DNA of 64,000 bases from Zea mays (taxonomy: Eukaryota; Streptophyta; Magnoliopsida; Poales; Poaceae), in the NCBI RefSeq assembly GCF_902167145.1, contig NC_050100.1:216312081-216376080 (forward strand). The letters are read 5' to 3'. The notes under the pieces were generated by a model that saw only the letters and a program-made list of their open reading frames with translations, was not told the origin of the DNA and did not search any database. The position numbers were made by a program, and so were the translations under genes. Position 1 is the stretch's first letter, and every line of letters starts with the position of its first letter. Below are positions 32,321-43,598 of this stretch, piece by piece.

Positions 32321-32594
32321 GCTTGAGCACGAGGACGATTCTCCCGTGGTGCCGCCGCCGCTTCGGGAGCTACTACCGGCCCCTGCACGGGAAGCTGGTT
32401 TCAGGATTAACGTTGCGCGGGTGTACGACGACGCGGCCACGCCATCTGCGGGAGAGTGCGTGCGCGACGTAGAGGACGCGGTGGAGCCTCTGCAGCGAGT
32501 GCCCTCCGTACGGTGCTTCGCGGATGTCTTCAAGCTCGACTCCATGGGCGGCAGCTCTCTGCACCAGATCCTTAGCCTAAGGACGGTGCATTGA
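32277..32594 (+). pseudogene. Out-of-frame C-terminal part of the FAF-like gene
   Basis: In the frame one base off, 32277 onward reads 'PERVRARRRRDRLVELEHED', 'SPVVPPPLRELLPAPARE', and ends 'VPSVRCFADVFKLDSMGG..LHQILSLRTVH' at TGA 32592-32594. 'IVPVV' plus 'RPERVRARRRRDRL' is what a FAF-like domain should run into. The shift falls at GTCGTGTGGCCACTGGCCAG (32261-32280), where TGGCCA appears twice; an 8-bp insertion there would explain it. The first domain copy has its own matching piece (HEDDSS.PPPPPLRELPAAAR), so the duplication happened before the frameshift. Confidence 0.6.
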
Positions 32595-34336
32595 ACGCTA
32601 TATTCTGATTGGGGGGAGAAAAGAATTTTTGTTAGTTTCGTGTAAATGGTAGGACTATAAAGCGTCTTCCTGCAAAGACTGGGGAGCAGCTAGAAATCTT
32701 CAACGTGAGTTCTTCCATGGTCGCTTCTCATGGTTGCCCGTTAGAACTTGGTAAATCAAATCAGTAATTTCTTTTTTTACAATGATGGAACACGTCAATA
32801 TCTATCGGAGCTTATTACCTCTACTTCTAGATAATGTGCGCGTTTGTGTGTATCGAACTCATAAGTCTCTGCTATATTAAAGCTTATAGTTTGCATCATC
32901 GTTGTGCCTCTCCCTACATTTGAATGGTAAAAATGCTAAAACAATATGTATAAATAGGGATTAAAATCATGGTTATTGGCTCTAAACCTATATTCACATC
33001 TATCTAGCCAATAAAACACAACACATGTATTTATGTTTTATATTCTATACTTTAAAATAAATAAAAATCGTAGCACGAACAATTTGCTAGTTATAATATA
33101 ACGAAGGCCGTCATGAGTATGCATGTTTAGTTTGCGGTGACGGTGTCATGGTGCTAGTACTTTGGATACGGCTCTCACGCTTCACATTAACTGTAATGTG
33201 CGATATTATTGTCTCGCATGTGCATTGTTATCACAACATAGGTAACAAGCATACTCAACACCACTGCTCGAAACATATCATCATCCCTGTAGCCACTCTT
33301 TAGTGCATCAAAGTACCAGTAAGTATTATAAAGTATATACTACTATATCGATTACCAACTATGTCTTAGCCGATGATGTGGGCTCTAATACCCATCGATA
33401 CGTCTGGCCATGCATATCTGCCTCTACAACAAGTCATATCTACCACTACAACAAGACATTCACAACGTTATGGCAAAACCAAGGTATACCACTACATATG
33501 ACTCCATGACCATGACAAAATGAGAGTTGTTGGGTTTCTACTAAGCGGGGCCCATAGTCTAGGCAATATGTATATATCCCTCTATGCCCCTACCTGATGG
33601 GCTAGCTGTCGTTGTCTAATGACTAGCAACGTTATCTAAAGTAATTGGTGGGCTTTCATAGAAAATCACACTCGATGGTAAACGTGAAATAATGGTTTAG
33701 ACATATTTTCAGGCTACTAAATTGCATAACACCCTATGTCTTGTATGTTGGATATATTTTCAGTTACCTAACATTCAGTTCACGCATAACATTCAGGCCA
33801 TGAGTAGTTTTCTGCAACCAAACAACCAGACAAAAGCGAAGAATAGAGCACACCTGGCGTGAACTGAATGTTAGTTAACTCATGGCCCATGACTTAGCCA
33901 CCTCGCATGAACCCCTCTCTTTTAGAAATTACATCTGCATTTTATGTGTTTCATGGTTTTAGGACCTACATTCTTGTCATCTGTGAAGACATACTGTAAT
34001 GTCAGTTATGGAATATAGTTTTGTAACAAATTAATTTAGAGACATAAATATTAATATCGTTTGCTATGAACTTGATTAAACTTGAGCTAGTTTGATATAC
34101 ATGAATCCTATCATCAATATTTTTTTGACTGAGGTAGCTCACCGGCACCATGCGTGAGCGTGATCCATCATACGTTGCAGTTCAACCAGAGATTCAAACT
34201 TCAATTGGCATGAAAGCATTTGGACGGCCGCTGGACGATGTTTGCTAAACTTCATTTGAGTATTGCGGCCGAGCGTAGGGCGTAGCCGCGTAGGGAGCGG
34301 CGGCCGAGCAGGACCGCGTATTTGCCAGCTGGCAAG
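32595..34336. other. Intergenic, no gene seen
   Basis: 32595-32760 is probably the 3' UTR of the FAF-like gene. The rest is AT-rich and holds no recognisable gene; an inverted-repeat cluster at 33768-33887 is listed separately. Confidence 0.4.
33768..33887. repeat. Interlaced inverted repeats
   Basis: An 18-bp perfect inverted pair (ctaacattcagttcacgc at 33768-33785; inverse at 33857-33874) is interlaced with a second pair (GGCCATGAGT at 33797 and ACTCATGGCC at 33878). It may be a rearranged MITE end. Confidence 0.6.
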
Positions 34337-34345
34337 GCGGCACGC

Positions 34346-35733
34346 CCGATTTTTTTTGTTTTTCAGCCCTATTTTCAAAAAATATTTACGTTCGGACCCT
34401 TAAAAATTTTAAATGCAATTTTGGACCCAAAACTCAAACTCTTTCGCCCACTAATTTTTTTCTTTTCCTTTACCTCTGCCTCTGGCCAATGAGACAAAAG
34501 ACCATACAACCACTTTTTGAAACGACACTTACGCCACCCGTATGGCTGCAAGAGAATAAATTAGTAATTTATTGTAAAAAATAACTAGTTTATATATTTA
34601 GCGCATCAATGGGCTCACATAATCAATGTTCGGACACACGAACTGCTTCGCAGTGTCTTCATCGATGACAACACGGTCTCCACAATCGCATCGAGGCGGT
34701 GAGTCTATCATTCTTTTTGTTGTTACCTCCTTCTCCGCATCCGTTATTGGTGGAGGATTCGGGGGAGGAGGTACCCAACGCTGAAAACGCTCATGACTAG
34801 TCCTTCCACACAACCAATTAGCGAAAAGAAAATATCAAGGGTCAAATTTATCAGGATCGTCGATCCACTAGAAAAAGAAACACCTCAGGTGCTCCTAAAA
34901 CAATGGAACGAAGCACTATTACACATCTAGTAAATAATAAATTCAAACAAAATTAAGTCACAAGTCATAAGCTACGTACGTCAAAACCACCACAAAGGTA
35001 GAAACAGCGAGCATCTGTGTCTAGATGTTTGGTTTGACATACCCAAGCCACTCTGCCACAGTCACAGTTAGACACAAAAAGTTCAGGAGGAACAGGAGCA
35101 TCCTTACTAGATACGTCCGGATATAACTCCCGAGGACGACCTCTCTTCTGCCACAACGTCTCCCGGTACATGTCTTTCATCTAATAAACGATTATAATCA
35201 TCACTTGTACCTAATAGGCTTTATAATAGGTTTACACAAACTATCAAATAAAATGTACTCATCATATTAACGATACTATATATATTATGAGCAACATTGG
35301 AAACTAATAATCGAAAAAGTACAACCCAATATACAAAACAAATCAATTAGACACTATACCTTGGTCTACGAAGTGTCGCAACTCGAAACTTTGAATATAG
35401 CAACTTTTGACGAAGTTTTGAAATGAGAGGAAATGTGGTCTTCTTGGCCAGCAGCGCGGCCGGTTTTATAGGCCTCCGTACCTCGGCGCCAAGATCTATG
35501 GCGCCGAGCTACGAGGCCGCGTCGGCGCCACGCGTCAATGCCAGGTCAGCCCTAGGCGCAGGGAGCCATTAGTGCCACGTCACAACTCGGCGCTATAGGC
35601 GATGTTGCCGAGCTGTGTTACCTCGGCGCCACAGCCTATGGCTCCGAGTATCGGGTCCAAAGTTGTATATAAAATTTATGGGGGTCTAAACGTAAACATT
35701 TTTCGAAAATAGGGCTAAAAACAAAAAATTCGA
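34346..35733. mobile_element. Mutator-like element (Pack-MULE type)
   Basis: A 1388-bp element with long terminal inverted repeats of about 80 bp (left CCGATTTTTTTTGTTTTTCA..GCCCTATTTTC; right inverse ending ..AAAAACAAAAAATTCGA) and a perfect 9-bp target duplication GCGGCACGC at 34337-34345 and 35734-35742. The 9-bp duplication and long ends are diagnostic of the Mutator superfamily. The interior near the right end has repeated CGGCGCCAAGATCTATGGCG-type palindromes (35480-35640). It carries a GRF-zinc-finger-like gene piece on the minus strand and no transposase. Confidence 0.9.
34598..35180 (-). pseudogene. GRF-type zinc-finger-like gene fragment carried by the MULE
   Basis: Minus-strand exon-like pieces: 35180-34965 reads 'MKDMYRETLWQKRGRPRELY', 'VSNCDCGRVAWVCQTKHLDT' and 'DARCFYLCGGFD', then a donor-like GAC|GTACGT; 34813-34598 reads 'GRTSHERFQRWVPPPPNPPP' and 'PPRCDCGDRVVIDEDTAKQF'. 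Spaced Cys pairs before an aromatic-Cys segment resemble a GRF zinc finger, present in about two copies. The intervening stretch contains stops in the joining frame. Similar cargo is common in grass MULEs as I recall, so this could be a normal internal gene of the family, now degenerate. Confidence 0.55.
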
Positions 35734-35742
35734 GCGGCACGC

Positions 35743-36174
35743 GCGTATTTTTGGGATGTTTAGTTGATTGGTTCTATAAAAAATTGCCACAAAATTTTAT
35801 GTCATATTTAACTAAAAACTGTCCCAACTCAAAACACTACTTAGAGCAGCTGTAATGGTACTATGTTAGCTCTCTATAAGGAGTCTATGTCGACATCTAT
35901 CCTATGTGGCAAGAAATTTAACGAAGAAAGAGAGTTACTATCTATAAACCTATAGTAAGCCTATACGCAGAAACCGAGGTGATATATAGAGAGTATGTAA
36001 TTATTAAAAAAAGAACTATAGATATCTAGTATAGATACACCATTGCAAATCTTTACTATAGTATGATATAAAGATGACATGGATGTTGCTATAAAGACTA
36101 TGCTATCTACATTGCATCTGTCCTTATAGTTTCTGTAGCCTCCACGTCATCTAGAAACTACTGGTAGAGACTAC
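35743..36174. other. Intergenic target region of retrotransposon A
   Basis: AT-rich DNA with 'ctctataaggagtctatg'-type phrases that may be a MITE; its continuation after the retrotransposon block is at 54189. No gene. Confidence 0.35.
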
Positions 36175-36179
36175 CTCTC

Positions 36180-37678
36180 TGAAAGTCGCCTAGAGGGGGG
36201 GTGAATAGGCGGAACCTGAAAATTAAAACTTTATCCCCCAACTAGATCCCTTGATTAGTGGTTAGAACAAGATATACAAATATCGGAGAATAGAAACTAA
36301 GTTCTTGCTTGAAAGGAGTATTGCTAAATAATGCGGGAGAGATAAATCAATACAACTAATAAGTTATAGAATAACAAAGCAAGAACCCTTAGATGAGAAG
36401 AGCACTAGAACAAGTTCTTTCTTGCAACGTGTTGCTTCACTAAATGGAAATTTAACTTGAAGCAATACCAAATGAAATTAGCAAATAATGGTGCAAGAAA
36501 ACTTAGAGCAAGGGAAAGCAAACAAATCACAAGCAATAAACACAATGGACACGGGTGATTTGTTTTACCGAGGTTCGGCCCTCGAAGGCCTAGTCCCCGT
36601 TGAGGAGTCCACTTAAGGACGGGTCTTTTTCAACCCTTTCCCTCTCTCCCCCGATCACACAAGGATCGGGGAGCTCTTCTTCTTCTCAAGGATCACTCTC
36701 GATCCCACAAGGACCACCACAATCTTTGGTGTCTCTTGCTAGCTTTTACAAGCCTCCAAAACTTTGGAGGAAGTTCAATGGGAGTCAAAACTCCACGCGC
36801 AAATGAACACAAAGATGAAGCACACACTATCTCTCGATGAATCTCACAAGGCACTAGTGCTAAACTCAAATGAGTAGCTCTCTTTTGCTTGCTCTCTCTT
36901 TTGTGGCACTTGTGTTGGTTGTAGTGGTCTAAATCTTGTGTATAGGATGGATCAATGAATATATGTGGTTGGGAGGGCTTGAGTATGTCAACTAGATGAC
37001 TTGGAATGTTGCTTCGGCTCCCACAACATGAAGTGGACGGTTGGAGTGGTATTTATAGCCCTCAACCACCCATATAGCCGTTGGGGCGTATCTGCCAGAA
37101 ATTGCACTGGCGGACGGTCCGCGGCTAGGGCCCGAACGGTCCGCGACCCTCCAACGGTCGATTCTGACATCTTCAACGGATACTTCTGACAGATCAACGG
37201 TTAGATCAACGGCTATCTGCCTCGGTGACACCACGCGGACGGTCCGCCCTTGGTCCCGGACGGTCCGCGCCAGCTATATAATTCCTTTTGATCAACTTGT
37301 CACCTTCGGGTTGAACCAGGTCTTCACCTGCGGACTGTCCGCGAATTATAGCCGGACGGTCCGCGCGTTGTAGCTGGACGGTCCGCGGTTTAGTCGGACT
37401 GTCCCTGATTTGTAGTTCCTGGTCGAAGTCAACTCGGTGTCGTGAACTGTCCGCCGCAAGGGCCCGGACGGTCCGCGCATAGTCTGTTTTTCCAAAAAGC
37501 TTCTCCTGTCCGGAATAATCTACGGTATTCCGGACAGTCGATTTAGTATAGTTGTAGATGAACCTTTGGCACCTGTAGAGCATATAATCTAGAACAAACT
37601 AGTTAGTCCAATTATTTGTGTTGGGCAATTCAACCACCAAAATCATTTAGGAAAAGGTTTGAGCCTATTTCCCTTTCA
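36180..37678 (-). repeat. 3' LTR of element A
   Basis: Identical in length to the 5' LTR. On the minus strand it has a TATA box GGCTATAAAT at 37051-37060 and, upstream of it, about ten copies of a GCGGACGGTCCGC-type palindrome between 37100 and 37500. The R/U5 side carries a 7-G run near its end (36191-36197). Confidence 0.9.
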
Positions 37679-37694
37679 ATCTCCCCCTTTTTGG
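37679..37694 (-). promoter_or_regulatory. Polypurine tract of element A
   Basis: Directly inside the 3' LTR the minus strand reads CCAAAAAGGGGGAGAT. Further AGGGGGAG copies lie at about 37937, 37976, 38161, 38524 and 39550, a multiple-PPT arrangement known from Sireviruses. Confidence 0.75.
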
Positions 37695-40600
37695 TGATTG
37701 ATGCCAACACAAACCAAAGCAAATATATAAGTGTAGAATTGAACTAGTTTGCATAAGGTAAGTGCAAAGGTTACTTGGAATTAGACCAAATTACCTTTAA
37801 TGTTTTAGACCATGCTTGCACCAATTGTTTTGTTTTTGCAAACTCTTTTGGAAATTCTTTTCAAAGTGTTTTGCAAAACAGTCAAAGGATAAATGAATAA
37901 GATTTTGAGAAGCATTTTCAAGATTTGAAATTTTCTCCCCCTGTTTCAAATGCATTTCCTTTGACTAAACAAAACTCCCCCTTAATGAAATTCTCCTCTT
38001 AGTGTTCAAGAGGGTTTTAAGATATTGATTTTGAAAATACTATTTTCACCCCCTTTTGAACACAATAAGATACCAATTTGAAATTTACCAATTGAAAATT
38101 ATTAGTTTTCTAAAACTAGGTGGTGGGTGGTACGGTCCTTTTGCTTTGGGCTAATACTTTCTCCCCCTTTGGCATGAATCGCCAAAAACGGATACTTTGA
38201 GTGAAATATAAGCCCTTGAATAACTACTTTCTCTCCTTTGGCAAATAAAACATGAGTGAAGATTATACCAAATACGGAGAGACGGCGGGATACCGGCAAA
38301 GAGTGGATAATACCAATGGAGTTGAGTGGAAGCGATGTCTTTGCCGAATACTCTATTTCCCTTTCAATCTAAGACTTAATACATGAGATGCTCATGAAAA
38401 CATATTAGTCTTAGCCTTGGCACACAATGAAGATAAGAAATATGCAAATGTACCAAAGGAAAGAGACATGATTAAAAAGGATATGTCAATTAAGCTTAAA
38501 CAATTCTATACAATATAGATTGCTCCCCCTAAATATGTGCATAGAGAGGAAAACAAATTTTTGGTCTAAAATGCCAAGTGCACATAATTAGGTTAATGAG
38601 ACCATGTCTATATCATAAAGAGTGTAAAGTGCATTGTGTCATAGTATAAGTGTGATGTTCATGACATTTTATGCACTTATGAAAGCATGTTATAAATATC
38701 TCAAGCATTTACCCTTAAGGATTTCAAGGAGACTTAAGGACCATCCACCTTTTGGAACAAAAGGCAGCTTATCCTCGTTACAAGGTTAAGCTTTAAGCTC
38801 CTTGACAATAAAATTACTTCACCCAGTTTAAACAAAGATGTAAAAAATGAATGTTTGAGAAGTTAAACTAGGTATGAAGCAGGTATAACGCAAAGGACAT
38901 GCTTTCTCTTCCTTCTATCTAAGATATGCAAAGAATGCTTATAAGAGGAAGATTTGGGTACATGTTTGAATGAAAGGAAGTAGTTTTACCGTTTTGTTCC
39001 TTCGCATAGAGACGCTCTCTTCATTGTGCTTTGTCCTTAGTCTTAGATGCTTAAGACCTATTCTTAATGACAATATATGGAAATATTTTGCACAAGAGAG
39101 AGTTCTACAACTAGTGATCTTTTCAAGTTATTGTTAGCATATATCAAACGGATCACAAGTTGCATAAATGTATCATGAATTCTCTTTTTAACTTAGTGCA
39201 TATCAAGATAGATGTCGATTGAAATTACCAATTGAAATCAAATTGAAATTACATGAGACACTAAGAAGCACAAGTGATAATTGAAGTTATTCAATGATCA
39301 AACAACAAATGTGATCAAAAGAACAACATAGGCATTAGATTTGCAATCAAGCTCAAAAATAGGAGAATCCAATAAATATGCTACTTTAGCAATGAAAACT
39401 ACAATCCTTGATAAAGATGACATCACTTTAACAAGATGGATTAATTTGAAGTAGCATACTTTATGAGAAACTTAATCTCATGCAAGAGACTCTATGAAAT
39501 TACTAAGATAAAGTGACAGTCTCATTGCAATCAAGATGTAGATAGAGGCTCCCCCTAGAGATATGCATCAAGTATTTGAATGAATGGATGCATTTACTTT
39601 AAGGACAAATAGAGAGAAGCATTATACATCTTGATCAAGGCTCATTAAATTTGCAATAAACAACTTGAGCCTAGTATTCTCATTATGAAAGGATTTAGAA
39701 TACTCACAACCACACCATTGATTGTTTCGTAGAAGTAGGTGGTGTTGTTCTTGATGTTCTCCTCTTTCATTTGAGAGTCCTTCCTTTGCAGTGGTTTTTC
39801 TTTTCTTTCAAACTTATTGAAAATACTCAAGAAGGATGTTAGTAACACAAGGGAGTATATAATGAAGGATGATTTCTTTTAGATAGGAAATAACACAGTT
39901 CATCATCCATAAGTCACACAGACATGAAGTAAAATCCTTAACATTAGTGCACTTTTACTTGAAAAGAGGAACATGCACTATTTAACAATTTGATCAATCA
40001 TAGGAATTTAATTCTTCATATTGAACTTTAATAATTATTACATAAAACAATTCAATATGAGAACATTTATTGCAAAGGTATGAATAGATTCTAATGGATA
40101 AGTGCATTAATGAGAATGAGATTGAATGCACAACTTAGCCAATTTAAATTTAATAAAGAATCTATTTCTTCACAAAGACATAATTTAGAGTAAACAAGTA
40201 TTGATGGGAACTATATTAAAGAGATGAGTTCCCATACCTTTGCTTTTTACCTTTCTTCCTTTGGGTGAAGAGCAACCCATGAGGCTTGTGCACATTCTTT
40301 TGTAGATATTCAAAAGTAAGCTCAAGAGATGCTTTGTTAGTAATACAAGCACTAGTTTCCATGTTTGTAATCATTTTGATAAGGAATGAAAAGCTAGATT
40401 ACTAAAACATGGAAACTTCATAGCATGAACTAGATTATCCATAGATGATGTTATGCTCAATTTTCACTCATAAAACAAGCATAAATAATCCTTTGAGATT
40501 AGGAATAAATCTAATTCATGATTTGGAAAGTGATAAATGTGAAAGAATCATATCCAATTTTGAGCAAGTAGAAATACATCATAAAACATTGGATTGATTT

Positions 40601-41291
40601 TTCTTTTCATGTTAGATTACACGCTTCCAAAGAGAAACTTATTCTCTACAAGTGAGACTACTTTGGGTTACTTAAATAAAATCAATAGTCTCACTAATCT
40701 AGTTATAGAGAGAGTTTTCCTTTTATAAGTGTCCTAAGGATTTGAATTCCTTACATAACACCTTGTTCTTTTAGGAACTTGAAAAATCTCTCTATATCTA
40801 GATACATGGCAATAATAGAATAACTTAGCGAAAAACATGCCATGTGGTACTTCCAACAATTTAAAGCATGTAGATTGTCATAGGATGGAAATGATGAGTA
40901 TGCAATCTACCATATGATAGAAAATTCTTCAAAGAATGGTAACATAAATTTAAAGGTATTTGAAGTGCTTCAATTTTTCTATGTGACTACACAAGACGCA
41001 TAAGAAATGATATTCTAAAATACTTGCACTTAAAAGATAAGTGTTACTATCCTTTGGCTTTCCTCCATGTTGTAGGCCTTGATTTTTGCACATGATATCT
41101 CTTCACTTCCTACAACATATAATAACTTCCTCGAGATGATATGAGTCTAAGACATAGCAATTTGAAAAATAACCTTGGGTCAATCATATATATAGATCAT
41201 TGAAGATTGATAGCTTGAGTTGATAACAATTGGATGAACTCTCTCAAGCACCCCAAATACTTCATATCATCTCCTTCTCCTACAAATCTTG
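37695..41291 (-). other. Pol-less 3' region of element A
   Basis: This is where integrase, reverse transcriptase and RNase H should be. No pol motif is readable in any frame. 37695 to about 38420 is collinear with the 3' untranslated block of element B (44936-45700). The remaining 2.8 kb or so is AT-rich, without long frames, and has PPT-like CTCCCCCTA phrases at about 38523 and 39549. Confidence 0.65.
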
Positions 41292-43166
41292 TCAAGCATA
41301 TTTTGGTACCCATCGCTTGATGGGTCCATCATGGTTAGTTAACAGAGATCTAGGAACCCAAAAGTCCTTTGTGTTAGCACTAGGTAAAATTTCCTTTCTA
41401 GCACAAGTTGCAATTTTGGGTTGCCTAGTTATATGAGAATTAATTGACAAGCTAGGAGTGGAATTGTTACCAATGGGACAATCCTTGCATTGATGTCCCT
41501 TCTTTCGGCATGTGTAGCATAGGCGTTTTTCAAGTTTTGAAGCTTTCTTCTTTCCTTGCTTGTTGCTTGCTACATGGTTAGTAAAATCTTTCTTTTCTAA
41601 CCTTATGCCTTTTTGTTTTAAATGGGGACAAGATCTAAGCAAGTGTCCTTTCTTGGAGCATTTAAAACAAAGTCTATCATCCTTGTTAATAATCAAGCCA
41701 TTTTTAATGTAGGGACATGACCTAATCAAGTGCCCCTTTTCAAAGCATTCACTACACCTCTTAATGTGAATTGTGGCTTGATCATTACCTTGAATGTTAC
41801 CTTTTGTGGAGGCGTGGTTGATGCTTTTGGAGGAGGTGTTGAATTTCTTCTTTTGTTTCTTCCTCTTGGCAATCCTCAAATCCTTGACATTTTCTTCAAG
41901 GGATGTAGTGCATGCCACGATTGTTCCCGTCTCAAGCTTCTTCACCATGAGATCACGGTTATCTTGAGAAGGTTGGGCAATGCATTTCCCTTTTAGTTGT
42001 GTCAAGCTCATCTTTAGCCTCTCATTTTCTTCCTTGAGCTTTTGATATGAATCATCGTTTGTTCCTGCAAATTCTAGCTCAAAGGAAGATTTGCTTGTCG
42101 ACGGACAACAAGCATTAGCACATGGTAATATAGTATCAATTTGAATACATGTGCATGAGTGAGGTTGTTGGGATTTTAAATTTTCTATCACAACCTCATG
42201 AGCAATGTCTAATATGATATGATCATCTCTAAGATTTTCATGAGAGCATAGGAGCATATCATATTTTTCTTGAAAAGCTAGATTTTCAATTTTTAGCTTT
42301 TCTACATGGTCCTTAAGCAAGGTATTCTTATTTACTAATTGAGCTATACAATGTAAAGCGTTATCTTGCTCAATTGAAATAGTTTCATACCTTTGGACCA
42401 AATCAACATGAGAGCACTTTAGCTCCTCATGTTCTTTAGTCAACTCGTCAAAGCATTGCATCTTCATGGAGAGAATATTTTCTAGCCTTTGACGAGCTTC
42501 GCCTTGCTCTCTCGCTCTTTCTAGAAGTTTGAGCATGACCGCCTTATCTTCTTGGCTTAGGCGAGCGTAGAGTTGCACAAAGCTTCTTTCTTCCTCCTCA
42601 TCCTCATTTGTGCTTCCGCTATCATTTGCATTAGCCACGCAACACATGTGGGAATCGAAATGGGAAGACAAACCTTTTGGAGAGGTGGATTCATCGTTTG
42701 GTCTCCATCGATCATTTTCTTCTTCTTCCTTGCAAGGGTTAGTATCACAAATACTAAAGGAAGTAGAGGCACACAATGGACTATCATAATAGGACTCATC
42801 AAATTTGCTTCTAATTCTAGTCCAAATATCATGCACATCATGGATTGATTCGTCATAATTTGATATGAAGGCACGATAATCTTCTTTACTAAGAGAATTA
42901 GTTAAGATGTCAAAAGCTAGATAGTTTAAGCGATAACATCTTTGATCCTCCTCGGAATTAATTTTTCCATTGAAATTAGAGGGAAAAATACTCTTGTCTA
43001 TAATTTGTTCTAATCGTGGATCTATGGTTCTAAAAGCATTTATCACACTAGAGGACCATGAGTCATAATTAGAACAATCATCAGATAATATTTCAAGAGT
43101 TACCTCCTTTTGAGTTGTGTTCGATGGAGGAGTCTTCTTGTTCTTTTGGGATCTTCTATGAGCCAT
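41292..43166 (-). CDS. Gag polyprotein of element A
   Basis: An uninterrupted frame of 624 residues from ATG 43166. The N-terminal third has a copia Gag character ('LSDDCSNYDSWSSSVINAFR', 'DILTNSLSKEDYRAF', 'DIWTRIRSKFDESY'). A long helical, probably coiled-coil middle follows (about residues 210-400). Three CCHC zinc knuckles lie near the C terminus ('CSECFEKGHLIRSC', 'CFKCSKKGHLLRSC', 'CYTCRKKGHQCKDC'), then the tail 'DFWVPRSLLTNHDGPIKRWV'. This tail resembles that of element B Gag (WVPK..GPK.VWVPK). Gag would form the particle and bind RNA. With three knuckles and no pol behind it, it is unusual. The intact frame implies youth or selection. Confidence 0.85.
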   Translation of the reverse strand: MAHRRSQKNKKTPPSNTTQKEVTLEILSDDCSNYDSWSSSVINAFRTIDPRLEQIIDKSIFPSNFNGKINSEEDQRCYRLNYLAFDILTNSLSKEDYRAFISNYDESIHDVHDIWTRIRSKFDESYYDSPLCASTSFSICDTNPCKEEEENDRWRPNDESTSPKGLSSHFDSHMCCVANANDSGSTNEDEEEERSFVQLYARLSQEDKAVMLKLLERAREQGEARQRLENILSMKMQCFDELTKEHEELKCSHVDLVQRYETISIEQDNALHCIAQLVNKNTLLKDHVEKLKIENLAFQEKYDMLLCSHENLRDDHIILDIAHEVVIENLKSQQPHSCTCIQIDTILPCANACCPSTSKSSFELEFAGTNDDSYQKLKEENERLKMSLTQLKGKCIAQPSQDNRDLMVKKLETGTIVACTTSLEENVKDLRIAKRKKQKKKFNTSSKSINHASTKGNIQGNDQATIHIKRCSECFEKGHLIRSCPYIKNGLIINKDDRLCFKCSKKGHLLRSCPHLKQKGIRLEKKDFTNHVASNKQGKKKASKLEKRLCYTCRKKGHQCKDCPIGNNSTPSLSINSHITRQPKIATCARKEILPSANTKDFWVPRSLLTNHDGPIKRWVPKYA

Positions 43167-43194
43167 CACTTCGAGTTGTTAGACTCAAGATGAA

Positions 43195-43215
43195 GTGCCT
43201 AGCTCCGATACCAAT
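43195..43215 (-). promoter_or_regulatory. Primer-binding site of element A
   Basis: Immediately after the 5' LTR the minus strand reads ATTGGTATCGGAGC, complementary in type to the initiator tRNA-Met 3' end used by copia elements. The leader on to the gag ATG (CACTTCAT..GAGTCTAAC..CTCGAAGTG) matches that of element B. Confidence 0.75.
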
Positions 43216-43598
43216 TGAAAGTCGCCTAGAGGGGGGGTGAATAGGCGGAACCTGAAAATTAAAACTTTATCCCCCAACTAGATCCCTTGATTAGTGGTTA
43301 GAACAAGATATACAAATATCGGAGAATAGAAACTAAGTTCTTGCTTGAAAGGAGTATTGCTAAATAATGCGGGAGAGATAAATCAATACAACTAATAAGT
43401 TATAGAATAACAAAGCAAGAACCCTTAGATGAGAAGAGCACTAGAACAAGTTCTTTCTTGCAACGTGTTGCTTCACTAAATGGAAATTTAACTTGAAGCA
43501 ATACCAAATGAAATTAGCAAATAATGGTGCAAGAAAACTTAGAGCAAGGGAAAGCAAACAAATCACAAGCAATAAACACAATGGACACGGGTGATTTG
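43216..43598 (-). repeat. 5' LTR of element A, R/U5-side portion (split by B)
   Basis: 383 bp identical by eye to 36180-36562. Element B begins at 43599; the LTR resumes at 53068 after the ATTTG duplication. Confidence 0.9.

Noticed and set aside
36600..37234. Small frames in element A LTR taken as possible genes
   Set aside because: They recur in the other LTR (53105-53739) and have no domain.
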